DNA of 16,914 nt, taken from the NCBI GenBank assembly GCA_023954795.1, contig JAGSHA010000029.1, positions 1 to 16,914 of the forward strand. Direction: 5' to 3'. The notes beneath the pieces are model-generated. The model saw nothing but the letters and a program-made list of their open reading frames with translations, had not been told where the DNA came from and did not search any database. Positions 1 to 6,213 of the stretch are shown one piece after another (positions within the stretch are counted from its first letter, which is position 1; every line of letters begins with the position of its first letter). A program made the translations under genes and the position numbers. The DNA is from Oceanospirillaceae bacterium (GTDB lineage Bacteria > Pseudomonadota > Gammaproteobacteria > Pseudomonadales > Balneatricaceae).

Positions 1-179
1 AAGCGGGTATGTTGTTTGTGAACAGCCAGAACGTGCGCGATCTGCGTCAGCCATTTGGTGGCATTAAAGCATCCGGTACGGGCCGTGAAGGTGGTACCTA
101 CAGCTTTGAAGTGTTCTCTGAGCTGAAAAATGTCTGCATCAGCATGGGTGATCATCATATCCCTAAATGGGGTGTTTGA
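1..179 (+). CDS. hpaE: 5-carboxymethyl-2-hydroxymuconate semialdehyde dehydrogenase, C-terminal end (partial)
   Basis: The gene enters from the left edge in the frame starting at base 3 and ends with TGA at 177-179, leaving 58 residues. The visible tail (AGMLFVNSQNVRDLRQPFGG, then IKASGTGREGG and a terminal HHIPKWGV) closely matches the C-terminus of E. coli HpaE as I remember it, including the final PKWGV. HpaE is a cytoplasmic NAD-dependent aldehyde dehydrogenase that oxidises the ring-cleavage product of homoprotocatechuate to 5-carboxymethyl-2-hydroxymuconate. The catalytic Cys and Glu lie outside the window. The next gene downstream is hpaF, which acts on the following step, so the two are probably co-transcribed across a 216-base spacer. 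Confidence 0.9.
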   Translation, partial: AGMLFVNSQNVRDLRQPFGGIKASGTGREGGTYSFEVFSELKNVCISMGDHHIPKWGV

Positions 180-395
180 TTTGGTCGTCCTGTAGGAGCG
201 TACTCTGAGCGTGGGAACGGGGGCGGTTTGACAGTGTTGTCGCCGTCTGTCGTTAAGGCGTTTCAGAACGAGTCGCGATCATAGAGCGGTCTGCATTCCC
301 ACGCGGGAGCGTGGGAACGAGGGTGACTGTTCATCGACAGTCGCGATCACGGGATCGTCACTACAGGTGTATTGTTTAGAAAATGGAGAGGTCTA
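180..395. repeat. REP-like palindromic spacer between hpaE and hpaF
   Basis: The spacer contains a perfect inverted repeat: TTCCCACGC at 296-304, loop GGGA at 305-308, GCGTGGGAA at 309-317. The 13-mer GAGCGTGGGAACG occurs at 207-219 and again at 307-319. A second direct repeat, AGTCGCGATCA, lies at 271-281 and 339-349. So part of the spacer looks duplicated or built from repeated units. Palindromes with TTCCCACGC arms are a common REP-like intergenic element in gammaproteobacteria (from memory). There is no T-tract, so it is not a standard terminator; as an RNA hairpin it could protect the upstream hpaE message. No ORF is evident. Confidence 0.6.
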
Positions 396-776
396 ATGCC
401 CCATTTTATCGTTGAGTATTCAGCCAATCTGCATGATCAGCTGGAGTTTCAGGCACTGTTCAAAGAGCTGCATGAATATGTGGTGTCTACCGGTGCCTTT
501 CCGCTGGGTGGTGTGCGCAGTCGGGCGATCCGTTGTGAAGATTACCGGGTTGCAGATGGTCGGGAAGAGTTCGCTTTCCTCAATCTGAATTTGAAGATAG
601 GCCACGGGCGGGATATGGCATTAAAACAACAGGTGGCGGAGAAGGTATTCGCGATTCTGTGTACCTGGATGAAACCGGTTACGGATAACGGTTACTGCCA
701 GATCTCCTTTGAGATGACCGAGCTTGATCCGGTGCTGAAGTTCAACAAAAACAACATTCATCCGTTGTTTAAATAA
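396..776 (+). CDS. hpaF: 5-carboxymethyl-2-hydroxymuconate delta-isomerase
   Basis: A 126-residue protein of the CHMI/HpaF family, a small trimeric cytoplasmic isomerase related to the 4-oxalocrotonate tautomerase superfamily. It converts 5-carboxymethyl-2-hydroxymuconate to its keto form (5-oxopent-3-ene-1,2,5-tricarboxylate) in homoprotocatechuate degradation. The mature protein would begin with Pro directly after the initiator Met (MPHFIVEYSANL), which is the expected catalytic N-terminal proline. That is the main reason for choosing ATG 396 rather than the in-frame TTG at 372. A GGAGAGG ribosome-binding site also lies about five bases upstream of 396. Length is typical of the family. It follows hpaE on the same strand, consistent with one operon. 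The stop is followed by a hairpin at 792-812 without a T-tract. Confidence 0.92.
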   Translation: MPHFIVEYSANLHDQLEFQALFKELHEYVVSTGAFPLGGVRSRAIRCEDYRVADGREEFAFLNLNLKIGHGRDMALKQQVAEKVFAILCTWMKPVTDNGYCQISFEMTELDPVLKFNKNNIHPLFK

Positions 777-943
777 CGTTTCAGGTGTGAGCCTCTGCGT
801 TTAACGCGGAGGTGTCAGTGTGCTCTGGTATCTGGTGAAAAGGGCCGTTTCAGGTTTCGGACAGGTCATGTCCTGTTGCTGCCCGCTTTCTGTCACCCCG
901 GATATCGTCTGTCGACATACGCTGTGAAGGCGTGATTGGCACT
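777..943. other. Non-coding spacer downstream of hpaF
   Basis: No convincing gene is present. Small hairpins can be drawn: 792-799 with 805-812 (CCTCTGCG/CGCGGAGG, one G-U pair, loop TTTAA) and ACAGG 861-865 with CCTGT 872-876. Neither has a T-tract, so neither is a clear terminator for hpaF. CGTTTCAGGT is repeated directly at 777-786 and 846-855. GTGTGCTC at 818-825 is perfectly complementary to 946-953 in the 5' arm of the structured element that follows. TCGACA at 912-917 resembles a -35 box, but no good -10 follows at normal spacing. Confidence 0.4.
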
Positions 944-1245
944 GGGAGCACACGAGTAAGTCTATTATGTTCTCTGCGAATTGTTAAACGGCCATATACG
1001 CGGAAGGCTACGCAGTGAAATGACTAGTCCTTTTCAAGTAGTCTGACAAAAAAGTAGATGGCCGTTTAACAATCCGCCCGAAGGGGCTTACAAAGCGATA
1101 AGATCTCGTCGTTAACAATTTTCGACAGACAACCAGTTTGCCTGTAATTGTTGTCTTGATCTCTTATCGCTCTGTAAGCCAGAGGCCTAAGAGATTTACT
1201 CGAGTGCTCCCTAACCACCTTGGTTTACTAAGGTGGTCTTTTTTT
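944..1245 (+). ncRNA. Large branched structured RNA candidate, unrecognised class
   Basis: This stretch lacks a convincing ORF and is dominated by nested complementarity. The outer stem pairs 944-951 with 1204-1211, 953-959 with 1196-1202, a G-U at 960/1195, 961-963 with 1192-1194, 965-967 with 1188-1190, and 972-975 with 1181-1184. Arm A is a perfect 16-bp helix, 980-995 with 1058-1073, capped by 62 bases that can form a GACTA/TAGTC hairpin (1022-1026/1039-1043). Arm B pairs 1085-1092 with 1173-1180 and 1094-1103 with 1162-1171, with further short inner helices. Arm B ends at 1180 and the outer stem resumes at 1181, giving a clean three-way junction. A rho-independent terminator follows at 1214-1245, fixing + strand transcription. 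It does not resemble 6S, tmRNA, RNase P or SRP RNA. The 5' end and promoter are not clear. A mobile element with terminal inverted repeats is the main alternative. Confidence 0.65.
1214..1245 (+). terminator. Rho-independent terminator of the structured RNA
   Basis: The arms ACCACCTTGG (1214-1223) and CTAAGGTGGT (1228-1237) form ten pairs, one of them G-U, around the loop TTTA. They are followed by C and seven T residues at 1239-1245. It sits three bases after the outer stem of the structured element and about 165 bases before yeeN, so it terminates something transcribed from upstream on the + strand. Confidence 0.88.
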
Positions 1246-1340
1246 ATACAGCTTTTGAGGCTCTTCGCCTAATTCCTGCTCTATCTAGACACTATCTATC
1301 GGTTATCTGTGGATTAGCCCCATCTAAATGGGCTTCACGC

Positions 1341-1369
1341 CTGAAATTTTTTTCTGTTCCGATTAGAAT
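1341..1369 (+). promoter_or_regulatory. Probable sigma-70 promoter of yeeN
   Basis: A -35-like CTGAAA at 1341-1346 and a -10-like TAGAAT at 1364-1369 are separated by exactly 17 bases. Transcription would start near 1376, about 34 bases before the yeeN ATG. It lies downstream of the terminator at 1214-1245, so yeeN needs its own promoter. Confidence 0.6.
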
Positions 1370-1409
1370 CTACGGCATTCAACTCAACATCTGGTAAGAG
1401 TAATTCCGA

Positions 1410-2132
1410 ATGGGAAGAAGTTTTGAAGTCCGTAAGGCCAGCATGGCTAAAACCCAAGGTGTCCGCGTAAAGATTAACTCCAAGTTTGGTAAAGAGATCT
1501 ATATGTGCGCCAAAAATGGTGGCATAGATCCGAACGGCAACCTGACATTGCGCCGTTTGATGGAGAAAGCGAAGAAAGAGCAGGTCCCTACCCACGTTAT
1601 CGATCGTGCACTTGAAAAAGCACAAGGTGGCGGCGGCGAAGACTACCATCCGGCACGTTATGAAGGTTTTGGTCCGGGCGGTTGCATGGTGATCGTGGAC
1701 TGTCTAACGGATAACAACAACCGTACCATCGGTGACGTACGTATCTGCTTTAACAAAGCTAAAGCGAAGATGGGTACCCCAGGGTCTGTTTCCCACATGT
1801 TCGATCATCAGGCCGTTCTGGTCTTTAAAGGTGATGACGAAGATGCAGTGCTGGAAGCACTGATGATGGAAGATGTCGATGTAACCGATATTGAATGTGA
1901 AGATGGCATGATCACCGTTTTCGCTCCACACACTGAGTTCTTCAAGGCAAAAACGGCAGTTATCAATGCATTCGCCGATGTTGAGTTTGAAATCGATGAA
2001 ATCTCTTTCATCCCTCAGACCTCAACGCCGCTGAGCGGTGATGATGTTCCAGTCTTCGAGCGTTTCCTTGAAATGCTGAACGACTGTGAAGATGTGCAGC
2101 AGGTTTACCACAACGCAGAGATCGCTGAATAA
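1410..2132 (+). CDS. yeeN: YebC/TACO1-family protein, YeeN type
   Basis: A 240-residue cytoplasmic protein. It begins MGRSFEVRKASMAKTQGVRV, the opening typical of the YeeN branch rather than the MAGHSKWANIKHRK opening of YebC proper. Family hallmarks include RRLMEKAKKEQVPTHVIDRA, the ARYEGFGPGG loop, DCLTDNNNRT and GSVSHMFDHQAV. Length matches E. coli YeeN (about 238). Members have long been annotated as probable transcriptional regulators; mitochondrial TACO1 is a translational activator, and recent work links bacterial YebC-family proteins to relief of ribosome stalling, so a role at the ribosome is plausible. The downstream in-frame ATG at residue 12 is less likely because the first residues are conserved in the family. 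It is a monocistronic unit with its own promoter and a strong terminator at 2154-2207. Confidence 0.9.
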   Translation: MGRSFEVRKASMAKTQGVRVKINSKFGKEIYMCAKNGGIDPNGNLTLRRLMEKAKKEQVPTHVIDRALEKAQGGGGEDYHPARYEGFGPGGCMVIVDCLTDNNNRTIGDVRICFNKAKAKMGTPGSVSHMFDHQAVLVFKGDDEDAVLEALMMEDVDVTDIECEDGMITVFAPHTEFFKAKTAVINAFADVEFEIDEISFIPQTSTPLSGDDVPVFERFLEMLNDCEDVQQVYHNAEIAE

Positions 2133-2153
2133 GCATCACACACGGCTATTCTG

Positions 2154-2207
2154 AAAACCCACCTCGGTGGCTGTCCTGATCGGGACGGCTATCGAGGTGG
2201 GTTTTTT
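2154..2207 (+). terminator. Rho-independent terminator of yeeN
   Basis: The arms AAAACCCACCTCG (2154-2166) and CGAGGTGGGTTTT (2193-2205) pair perfectly. The apical part GCTGTCC/GGACGGC continues the helix with one G-U pair. Six T residues at 2202-2207 end the structure. The A-rich 5' flank gives weaker potential for termination on the other strand as well. Confidence 0.93.
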
Positions 2208-2477
2208 ATTGCCTGCAATGCTCAAAACGAGTCGATCCTGATGTTGCCCGCGGATGAGTTGCTATGGATGTATCGCTTGCGGTTACACAGTAAAGGCTTG
2301 CATAAGTATTGTAAGTTATTATGACATCCGAGGCTGGATGACTGGAGCTGATCGATCTCTCTTCCGCTACGTAGGGCGAGTGTATCCGTTCAACGAGTTT
2401 CCACTGTTCAGATAACAAAGCCCTTCGGCTTAAGAAGGGATAGATTGAAACAATAGCGGCACAAAACAGGATGTGTA
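2208..2477. other. Leader region upstream of the osmC-like gene
   Basis: No gene is supported here; a minus-strand ORF across it has no recognisable features. TATTAT at 2317-2322 resembles a -10 box, but the nearest -35-like TTGCAT (2298-2303) is only 13 bases away, so no promoter is assigned. Close to the gene there are two mutually exclusive hairpins: AAGCC 2418-2422 with GGCTT 2427-2431 (loop CTTC), or CCCTTC 2421-2426 with GAAGGG 2434-2439 (loop GGCTTAA). They end about 40 bases before the start codon. Confidence 0.4.
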
Positions 2478-2948
2478 ATGGCAGACTACAGCGCAACAAT
2501 ACTATGGCAGCGCGCCGATGATGAGGTATTTACGGATAATCGATACAGCCGTGGCCATGAATGGCAGTTTGATGGTGGGGTTACCGTGGCGGCCTCATCT
2601 TCGCCCCACGTGGTGCCACTGCCGTATTCAGTGGAGGCCAATGTGGACCCTGAGGAGGCCTTCGTGGCAGCGTTGTCCAGCTGTCATATGTTGTTCTTTC
2701 TATCCTTCGCGGCTCAGCAAGGCTTTGTGGTGGATACGTACAATGATCAGGCGGTAGGCACGATGGCCAAAAACAGTGAAGGCAAAGTCGCCATGACACG
2801 GGTGGTATTGCGTCCGGGTGTACGTTTTAGCCCTAATAACATACCGTCATATGCCCAGTTGCAGGCACTGCACCATGCTTCGCATGAAGCCTGCTTTATC
2901 GCTAACTCTGTCACTACCGAGGTTGTGACTGAAATCATCGAGCTCTGA
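2478..2948 (+). CDS. OsmC/Ohr-superfamily protein
   Basis: A 156-residue cytoplasmic protein of the OsmC/Ohr superfamily, thiol-dependent hydroperoxide reductases. The two expected redox cysteines are visible: Cys69 in ALSSCHMLFFLSFA and Cys139 in HEACFIANS, with the DPEEAFVAALSSCH helix typical of the fold. It most resembles the general OsmC-like group (start MADYSATILWQR) rather than Ohr itself, so I give no gene symbol. The preferred substrate cannot be told from sequence; organic peroxides are the family default. The start ATG 2478 has AGGA about eight bases upstream. The gene stands alone, converging with the Sel1-repeat gene 36 bases downstream, with no clear terminator between them. 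Confidence 0.85.
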   Translation: MADYSATILWQRADDEVFTDNRYSRGHEWQFDGGVTVAASSSPHVVPLPYSVEANVDPEEAFVAALSSCHMLFFLSFAAQQGFVVDTYNDQAVGTMAKNSEGKVAMTRVVLRPGVRFSPNNIPSYAQLQALHHASHEACFIANSVTTEVVTEIIEL

Positions 2949-2984
2949 TACCCCGTTGAACTGACGATTAAGAAGCTCCAAGAG

Positions 2985-3485
2985 TTACAGGCAGCTTTCA
3001 TGCTGTTGCTGAAGGTACTTACAAGCATCTGGAATACCTTCCTGCGCCGCGCGCTTAAGGTAATGGCGCGCTAGTATTTTATCGACAGAAGTCCCCAGCC
3101 CTTCATACAGCGCAACCCCATAGTGATAACGGGCAAGGCTGGCATAGCCTGCCTCATCCTCTTGTTCGGCACCCCGTTTCATCAGTGCGGTGGATTTTTG
3201 GAGATCGCGGGTGATACCCACACCAGATTCGTAAATCTGAGCCAGCCAGATCATCGAATACACATCGTTCCAGCGTTCTATACAGTCTTCAAATATTCGA
3301 ATGGCGGTCGCGTGATCGCCGGTTTTATCTGCGGCATACCCATACAGGCATTTGATGCGTTTCCCGCTGTCGACCTGTTCGTTGTAGGAGAGGTCGCTGT
3401 ATTCCCCGGTATCTGCCAAAACCGGAAATGACATGCACAGCATAAGTGTGAGCGGAGTAAGCCATACGTAGCGGTGAGCAGCCAT
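2985..3485 (-). CDS. Secreted Sel1-repeat (SLR) protein
   Basis: A 166-residue protein with an N-terminal signal peptide (MAAHRYVWLTPLTLMLCMSF, then PVLA before DTGEY). It is followed by Sel1-like helical repeats, seen as MIWLAQIYESGVGITRDLQK, ALMKRGAEQEDEAGYASLAR and YGVALYEGLGTSVDKILARH, each with the alanine, glycine and LA.Y spacing of the family. Such repeats make protein-protein scaffolds, often periplasmic. No enzymatic motif is visible and the partner is unknown. A longer ORF begins at 3524, but ATG 3485 is preferred: it starts directly at the signal peptide, has AGGTG eight bases upstream, and fits the promoter at 3526-3555, whose transcript would start near 3519. Three Cys residues are in the mature part. 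Confidence 0.75.
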   Translation of the reverse strand: MAAHRYVWLTPLTLMLCMSFPVLADTGEYSDLSYNEQVDSGKRIKCLYGYAADKTGDHATAIRIFEDCIERWNDVYSMIWLAQIYESGVGITRDLQKSTALMKRGAEQEDEAGYASLARYHYGVALYEGLGTSVDKILARHYLKRAAQEGIPDACKYLQQQHESCL

Positions 3486-3525
3486 AGCGAAGCACCTGTT
3501 CTCTTGATGGGATGAAAGGTACAAG

Positions 3526-3555
3526 TTTATAAGGGAGAGAAAGGGGGAGTGTCAG
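3526..3555 (-). promoter_or_regulatory. Probable sigma-70 promoter of the Sel1-repeat gene
   Basis: On the minus strand a -35 CTGACA (3550-3555) and a -10 TATAAA (3526-3531) are separated by 18 bases; each matches the consensus at five of six positions. The start site would be near 3519, about 34 bases upstream of ATG 3485. This rules against the longer reading from 3524. Confidence 0.6.
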
Positions 3556-3618
3556 GAAAGTGTAAGGATTGCAGGCGTTTGGGAGTCAATAGCCGTTTTT
3601 CGCAAGGTGGATGCGAAT

Positions 3619-3664
3619 AAAACGTAGAGGGCAGTCGGAGATAAGATATCGAAGCCCTCTGTTT
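3619..3664 (-). terminator. Probable terminator of the left lysE-family gene
   Basis: Reading the minus strand, the arms AGAGGGC (3654-3660) and GCCCTCT (3626-3632) pair perfectly around a 21-base loop that contains a further TCG/CGA pairing. They are followed by ACGTTTTATT. The hairpin begins about 20 bases after the stop codon of the gene ending at 3682. The T-tract is interrupted, so efficiency may be modest. Confidence 0.6.
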
Positions 3665-3681
3665 GTGAATGTCAGGTAAAG

Positions 3682-4287
3682 CTAGCCTAAGCCAACCTTA
3701 ATGCCCAGCAACACCAATCCCGCACCGATGACACGTTCCAATCCGCGACGAATTTGATTCAGACGTGCCTGAATCGCTGGACGAGATAACAATAGAATAA
3801 TCAGGCACAGCCACATCGCTTCTGTCACCAAGGGCGTTGCGCCGTAGAGCATCATCGTTTTCCAACCATGGGCGGCGTTGATGATCTGGCTGAACAGGGC
3901 GATAAACATCAGCAGCAGTTTTGGATTTAGCAGGCTGACCATCAGGCCGCTAAGAAATGGATTACGCAGTGACAACGCACCATGTTGACCCTCCTTATCA
4001 TCGGCATTGCTGCGGGTGAGCAGGTAGGTGACACCCATGTACAGGAGGTAGGCGCTGCCAAACCAGCGAATGGCATCATAGAGTGCCGGAGTTTCGCTGA
4101 TCAGGGCGGTGATACCCAGCATCGATGCAACAACGTGAACGGAAAGCCCCATTGAGAGTCCGGCGACGGTAATAAACGCACCTTTTTGATCCATTTGCAG
4201 TGTTCGACGCAAAACCAGTGCGGTATTCGCACCCGGCACCATTGCTCCCGCAAAACAGATTCCCGCCAATAACAGCCATTCGTTCAT
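3682..4287 (-). CDS. LysE/RhtB-family amino-acid exporter (paralogue 1)
   Basis: A 201-residue inner-membrane protein of the LysE/RhtB superfamily, proton-driven exporters of amino acids and related metabolites. The N-terminal signature is clear (FAGAMVPGANTALVLRRT), as are the mid-protein GLMVSLLNPKLLLMFIALFS and about six hydrophobic segments. The usual PGP is PGA here. The substrate cannot be read from sequence. ATG 4287 gives the family's usual length and start (MNEWLLLAG); a TTG at 4302 with AAGGA six bases upstream, adding five residues, is a serious alternative, while the longer GTG 4356 reading adds an unlikely polar extension. It lies 165 bases downstream of the LysR gene on the same strand and is a paralogue of the exporter at 5487-6101. 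Confidence 0.85.
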   Translation of the reverse strand: MNEWLLLAGICFAGAMVPGANTALVLRRTLQMDQKGAFITVAGLSMGLSVHVVASMLGITALISETPALYDAIRWFGSAYLLYMGVTYLLTRSNADDKEGQHGALSLRNPFLSGLMVSLLNPKLLLMFIALFSQIINAAHGWKTMMLYGATPLVTEAMWLCLIILLLSRPAIQARLNQIRRGLERVIGAGLVLLGIKVGLG

Positions 4288-4452
4288 GTTTACTGCATCC
4301 AATACTGATCCTTTATGCGGGCAGTGTAGGGGGCGCAGGTTATCATCACCAATCACTAAACGGGATGTAGGTTATATCGAAAATGATATGACTTTCTTGA
4401 TATTTGTTGTTGAATTTCCGTTTGGCGGGCCCGCTCTTATTCCGTATGAGTG

Positions 4453-5376
4453 TTAGGGGAGATGGGGGGCTTCCTCGCGGACGGTATTGAACAGGGTTTC
4501 ACGCAGATAGCGGTGTGCGGGGTCAGCTTTCATACGGTGATGCCAGATCATGTAGTAGGCGCTGTTTCCTATCTCTAACTCGCGTGGCAGTTCTCGGATC
4601 TGAAGGTCATAGCGGTAGCCAAGATCGTTCGCGATATGTTGTGGCAGCGTGAGCAGGTAATCAGAACGGGCGGTGATGGCCAGTGCTGAGTGGATAAAAG
4701 GCACTGTCACTTTCAGTTGTCGATGAAGATTGAGCCGGGCGAGGGCGCTATCAACGGCGCGGATTTTGTCACCGCCCCCAGTGACGGCCAGATGCTCGGC
4801 GGCCATATAATCATCCAACGTCAATTCTGCGGCCTGTGCTAACGGATGCTCAATACTCATCAGGCAGCAGAAGCCGTCTGATCCTACCTGCCGACCGTAG
4901 ATATCATCAGGCACCTGGTCGAGATAACAACACGCGAGATCTAAACGTCCCTGCCGTAAACTATCCATCATCGAAGGTTTCCAGAGATGAAAATGGATGC
5001 CGATTCCCGGTGCGTTTTTTTGCAACTCTGCAAGGAAGCTGGGTGCCAGTTCCTGAGTGACATAGTCGGTTGAGGCAACGTTAAATTGGCCCTGATAACC
5101 GGCCGGTTCGAACTGGTTGGGTGTAAACAGTGTTTCGAGTTGATTTAGCGTTGGAGGGAGCTGCTGCCAGATCGATTCGCCTCTGGGGGTCAGGTGCATG
5201 TCGTTGCCGACGCGGACCATCAGTGGATCCGAAAATATTTCGCGTAGTTGTGACAAGTTGCGGCTCATCGCAGGCTGGCTGATATGGGCGAGATCGGCTG
5301 CCTGGGTGACGCTGTGTGTGCGTAATAAGTGGTAGAGCGACAGCAGTAGATTGAGGTTGATCTGTGAGAGTTCCAT
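4453..5376 (-). CDS. LysR-family transcriptional regulator
   Basis: A 307-residue LysR-type regulator. The N-terminal winged helix-turn-helix spans about residues 5-65 (THSVTQAADLAHISQPAMSR, then LREIFSDPLMVRVGNDMHLTPRG). The rest is the two-lobed periplasmic-binding-like effector domain, starting near GQFNVASTDYV. The NLNLLLSLYHLL opening resembles the NodD/LeuO-like subgroup. It is transcribed divergently from the LysE-family gene at 5487, with 110 bases between, and precedes the second LysE-family gene on its own strand. By the usual LysR logic it probably controls one or both exporters and responds to an exported metabolite; this is inference. The start ATG 5376 fits the domain start. Confidence 0.88.
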   Translation of the reverse strand: MELSQINLNLLLSLYHLLRTHSVTQAADLAHISQPAMSRNLSQLREIFSDPLMVRVGNDMHLTPRGESIWQQLPPTLNQLETLFTPNQFEPAGYQGQFNVASTDYVTQELAPSFLAELQKNAPGIGIHFHLWKPSMMDSLRQGRLDLACCYLDQVPDDIYGRQVGSDGFCCLMSIEHPLAQAAELTLDDYMAAEHLAVTGGGDKIRAVDSALARLNLHRQLKVTVPFIHSALAITARSDYLLTLPQHIANDLGYRYDLQIRELPRELEIGNSAYYMIWHHRMKADPAHRYLRETLFNTVREEAPHLP

Positions 5377-5427
5377 AGCGGCCAGCGTATCAGGTCAGGT
5401 TATAACGATAAAGTATTACCTGCTTGC

Positions 5428-5442
5428 TCTGGCAATGCCAGA
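5428..5442. promoter_or_regulatory. Palindrome in the lysR/lysE divergent region, possible LysR operator
   Basis: TCTGGCA at 5428-5434 and TGCCAGA at 5436-5442 form a perfect inverted repeat around one base. The site sits about midway between the divergent LysR (start 5376) and exporter (start 5487) genes, where a LysR-type protein normally binds. It fits the T-N(11-13)-A dyad style only loosely. Promoter boxes around it are not clear. Confidence 0.45.
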
Positions 5443-5486
5443 TAATGGTGCCTATATCGTGAATATCTTAATAAAAAGGGATCAGT

Positions 5487-6101
5487 GTGACATTAGCGAC
5501 CTGGCTTTCCATTCTCGCAATATGTGTTCTGGGCGCAATGACACCCGGCCCGAGTCTGGCCGTTGTGTTACGTCATACGGTGACGAACTCCCGCCAGCAC
5601 GGTTTCGCTGCCGCGATATTTCATGCGGCAGGTGTTGCCTTGTGGGCATTGCTGACGGTTTGGGGGCTAGCCATATTGGTGACTGAGTCTCCTCTGCTAT
5701 TTAAGGTGATCACCTGGGGTGGCGCAGCATATCTGGCGTGGCTGGGTTTTAAAGCGTTGACCGCAAAGGGGCAAGGGATGCTGCATGTTGGTCAGGCACC
5801 TCAAGTCTCATACTGGCGAGCGGGTGTTGATGGCTTGATGATCTCTTTGCTGAATCCCAAGCTGGCGTTGTTCTTTATCGCACTCTTCTCACAGTTTGTA
5901 TCTGCGGATCAGTCGTTAAGCGATCAGATGATCATGATGGCTACGGCAGGTGGAATCGATGGCTTGTGGTATGTACTGGTGGCGCTGCTGTTTTCTCAGT
6001 CTCGCGTTCTTGCGGGCCTGCAGAAGCATACTAAATGGATCGACCGTATTACTGGCGGTATTTTTATAGGGCTGGCTGCACGTGTGGTGACATTGTCGTA
6101 G
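5487..6101 (+). CDS. LysE/RhtB-family amino-acid exporter (paralogue 2)
   Basis: A 204-residue inner-membrane exporter of the LysE/RhtB superfamily, with the classic GAMTPGPSLAVVLRHT start, GGAAYLAWLGFKAL helix, GLMISLLNPKLALFFIALFS segment and about six hydrophobic stretches. It starts with GTG at 5487, six bases after an AGGGA ribosome-binding site. It shares the segment order and several near-identical motifs with the gene at 3682-4287, but keeps PGP where that one has PGA, so they are diverged paralogues flanking one regulator. It is probably controlled by the divergent LysR protein. The substrate is unknown. A strong terminator follows at 6138-6165. Confidence 0.87.
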   Translation: MTLATWLSILAICVLGAMTPGPSLAVVLRHTVTNSRQHGFAAAIFHAAGVALWALLTVWGLAILVTESPLLFKVITWGGAAYLAWLGFKALTAKGQGMLHVGQAPQVSYWRAGVDGLMISLLNPKLALFFIALFSQFVSADQSLSDQMIMMATAGGIDGLWYVLVALLFSQSRVLAGLQKHTKWIDRITGGIFIGLAARVVTLS

Positions 6102-6132
6102 CTGTTTATTGGGCGCTGGTACTGCAGGACAC

Positions 6133-6165
6133 TAAAAAACCCGGCTGATGGCCGGGTTCTTTTTT
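6133..6165. terminator. Bidirectional terminator between the exporter and the EAL-HDOD gene
   Basis: The arms AACCCGGC (6138-6145) and GCCGGGTT (6151-6158) pair perfectly around TGATG. Six T residues follow at 6160-6165 on the + strand, and six A residues precede the hairpin, so it also reads as a terminator on the minus strand. It serves the convergent genes ending at 6101 (+) and 6214 (-). Confidence 0.92.
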
Positions 6166-6213
6166 CTATCCTTGTTTGGTCGCTTTGGCTATAGAAGAAC
6201 AGGTGGTGCTGTA

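Noticed and set aside
937..953. Sigma-54 promoter (TGGCAC followed by GC)
   Set aside because: The GG and GC elements are eight bases apart rather than the required ten.
980..1073. Integron attC site (GTTAAAC and GTTTAAC boxes)
   Set aside because: The boxes are in the wrong order for an attC site and no integrase or cassette genes are present.
944..1211. Retron msr/msd RNA
   Set aside because: The outer a1/a2-like stem with two arms recalls a retron, but no reverse transcriptase gene is nearby and a rho-independent terminator follows at once; the downstream gene is yeeN.
944..1211. MITE or other small transposon with 16-base terminal inverted repeats
   Set aside because: The ends are inverted repeats, but no target-site duplication is visible, the stem has a G-U pair, and the adjacent terminator is better explained by an RNA gene. 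Not fully excluded without a genome-wide copy count.
3123..3431. Plus-strand ORF over the Sel1-repeat gene
   Set aside because: It is antisense to a gene with signal peptide, repeats, promoter and ribosome-binding site, and has no recognisable domain.
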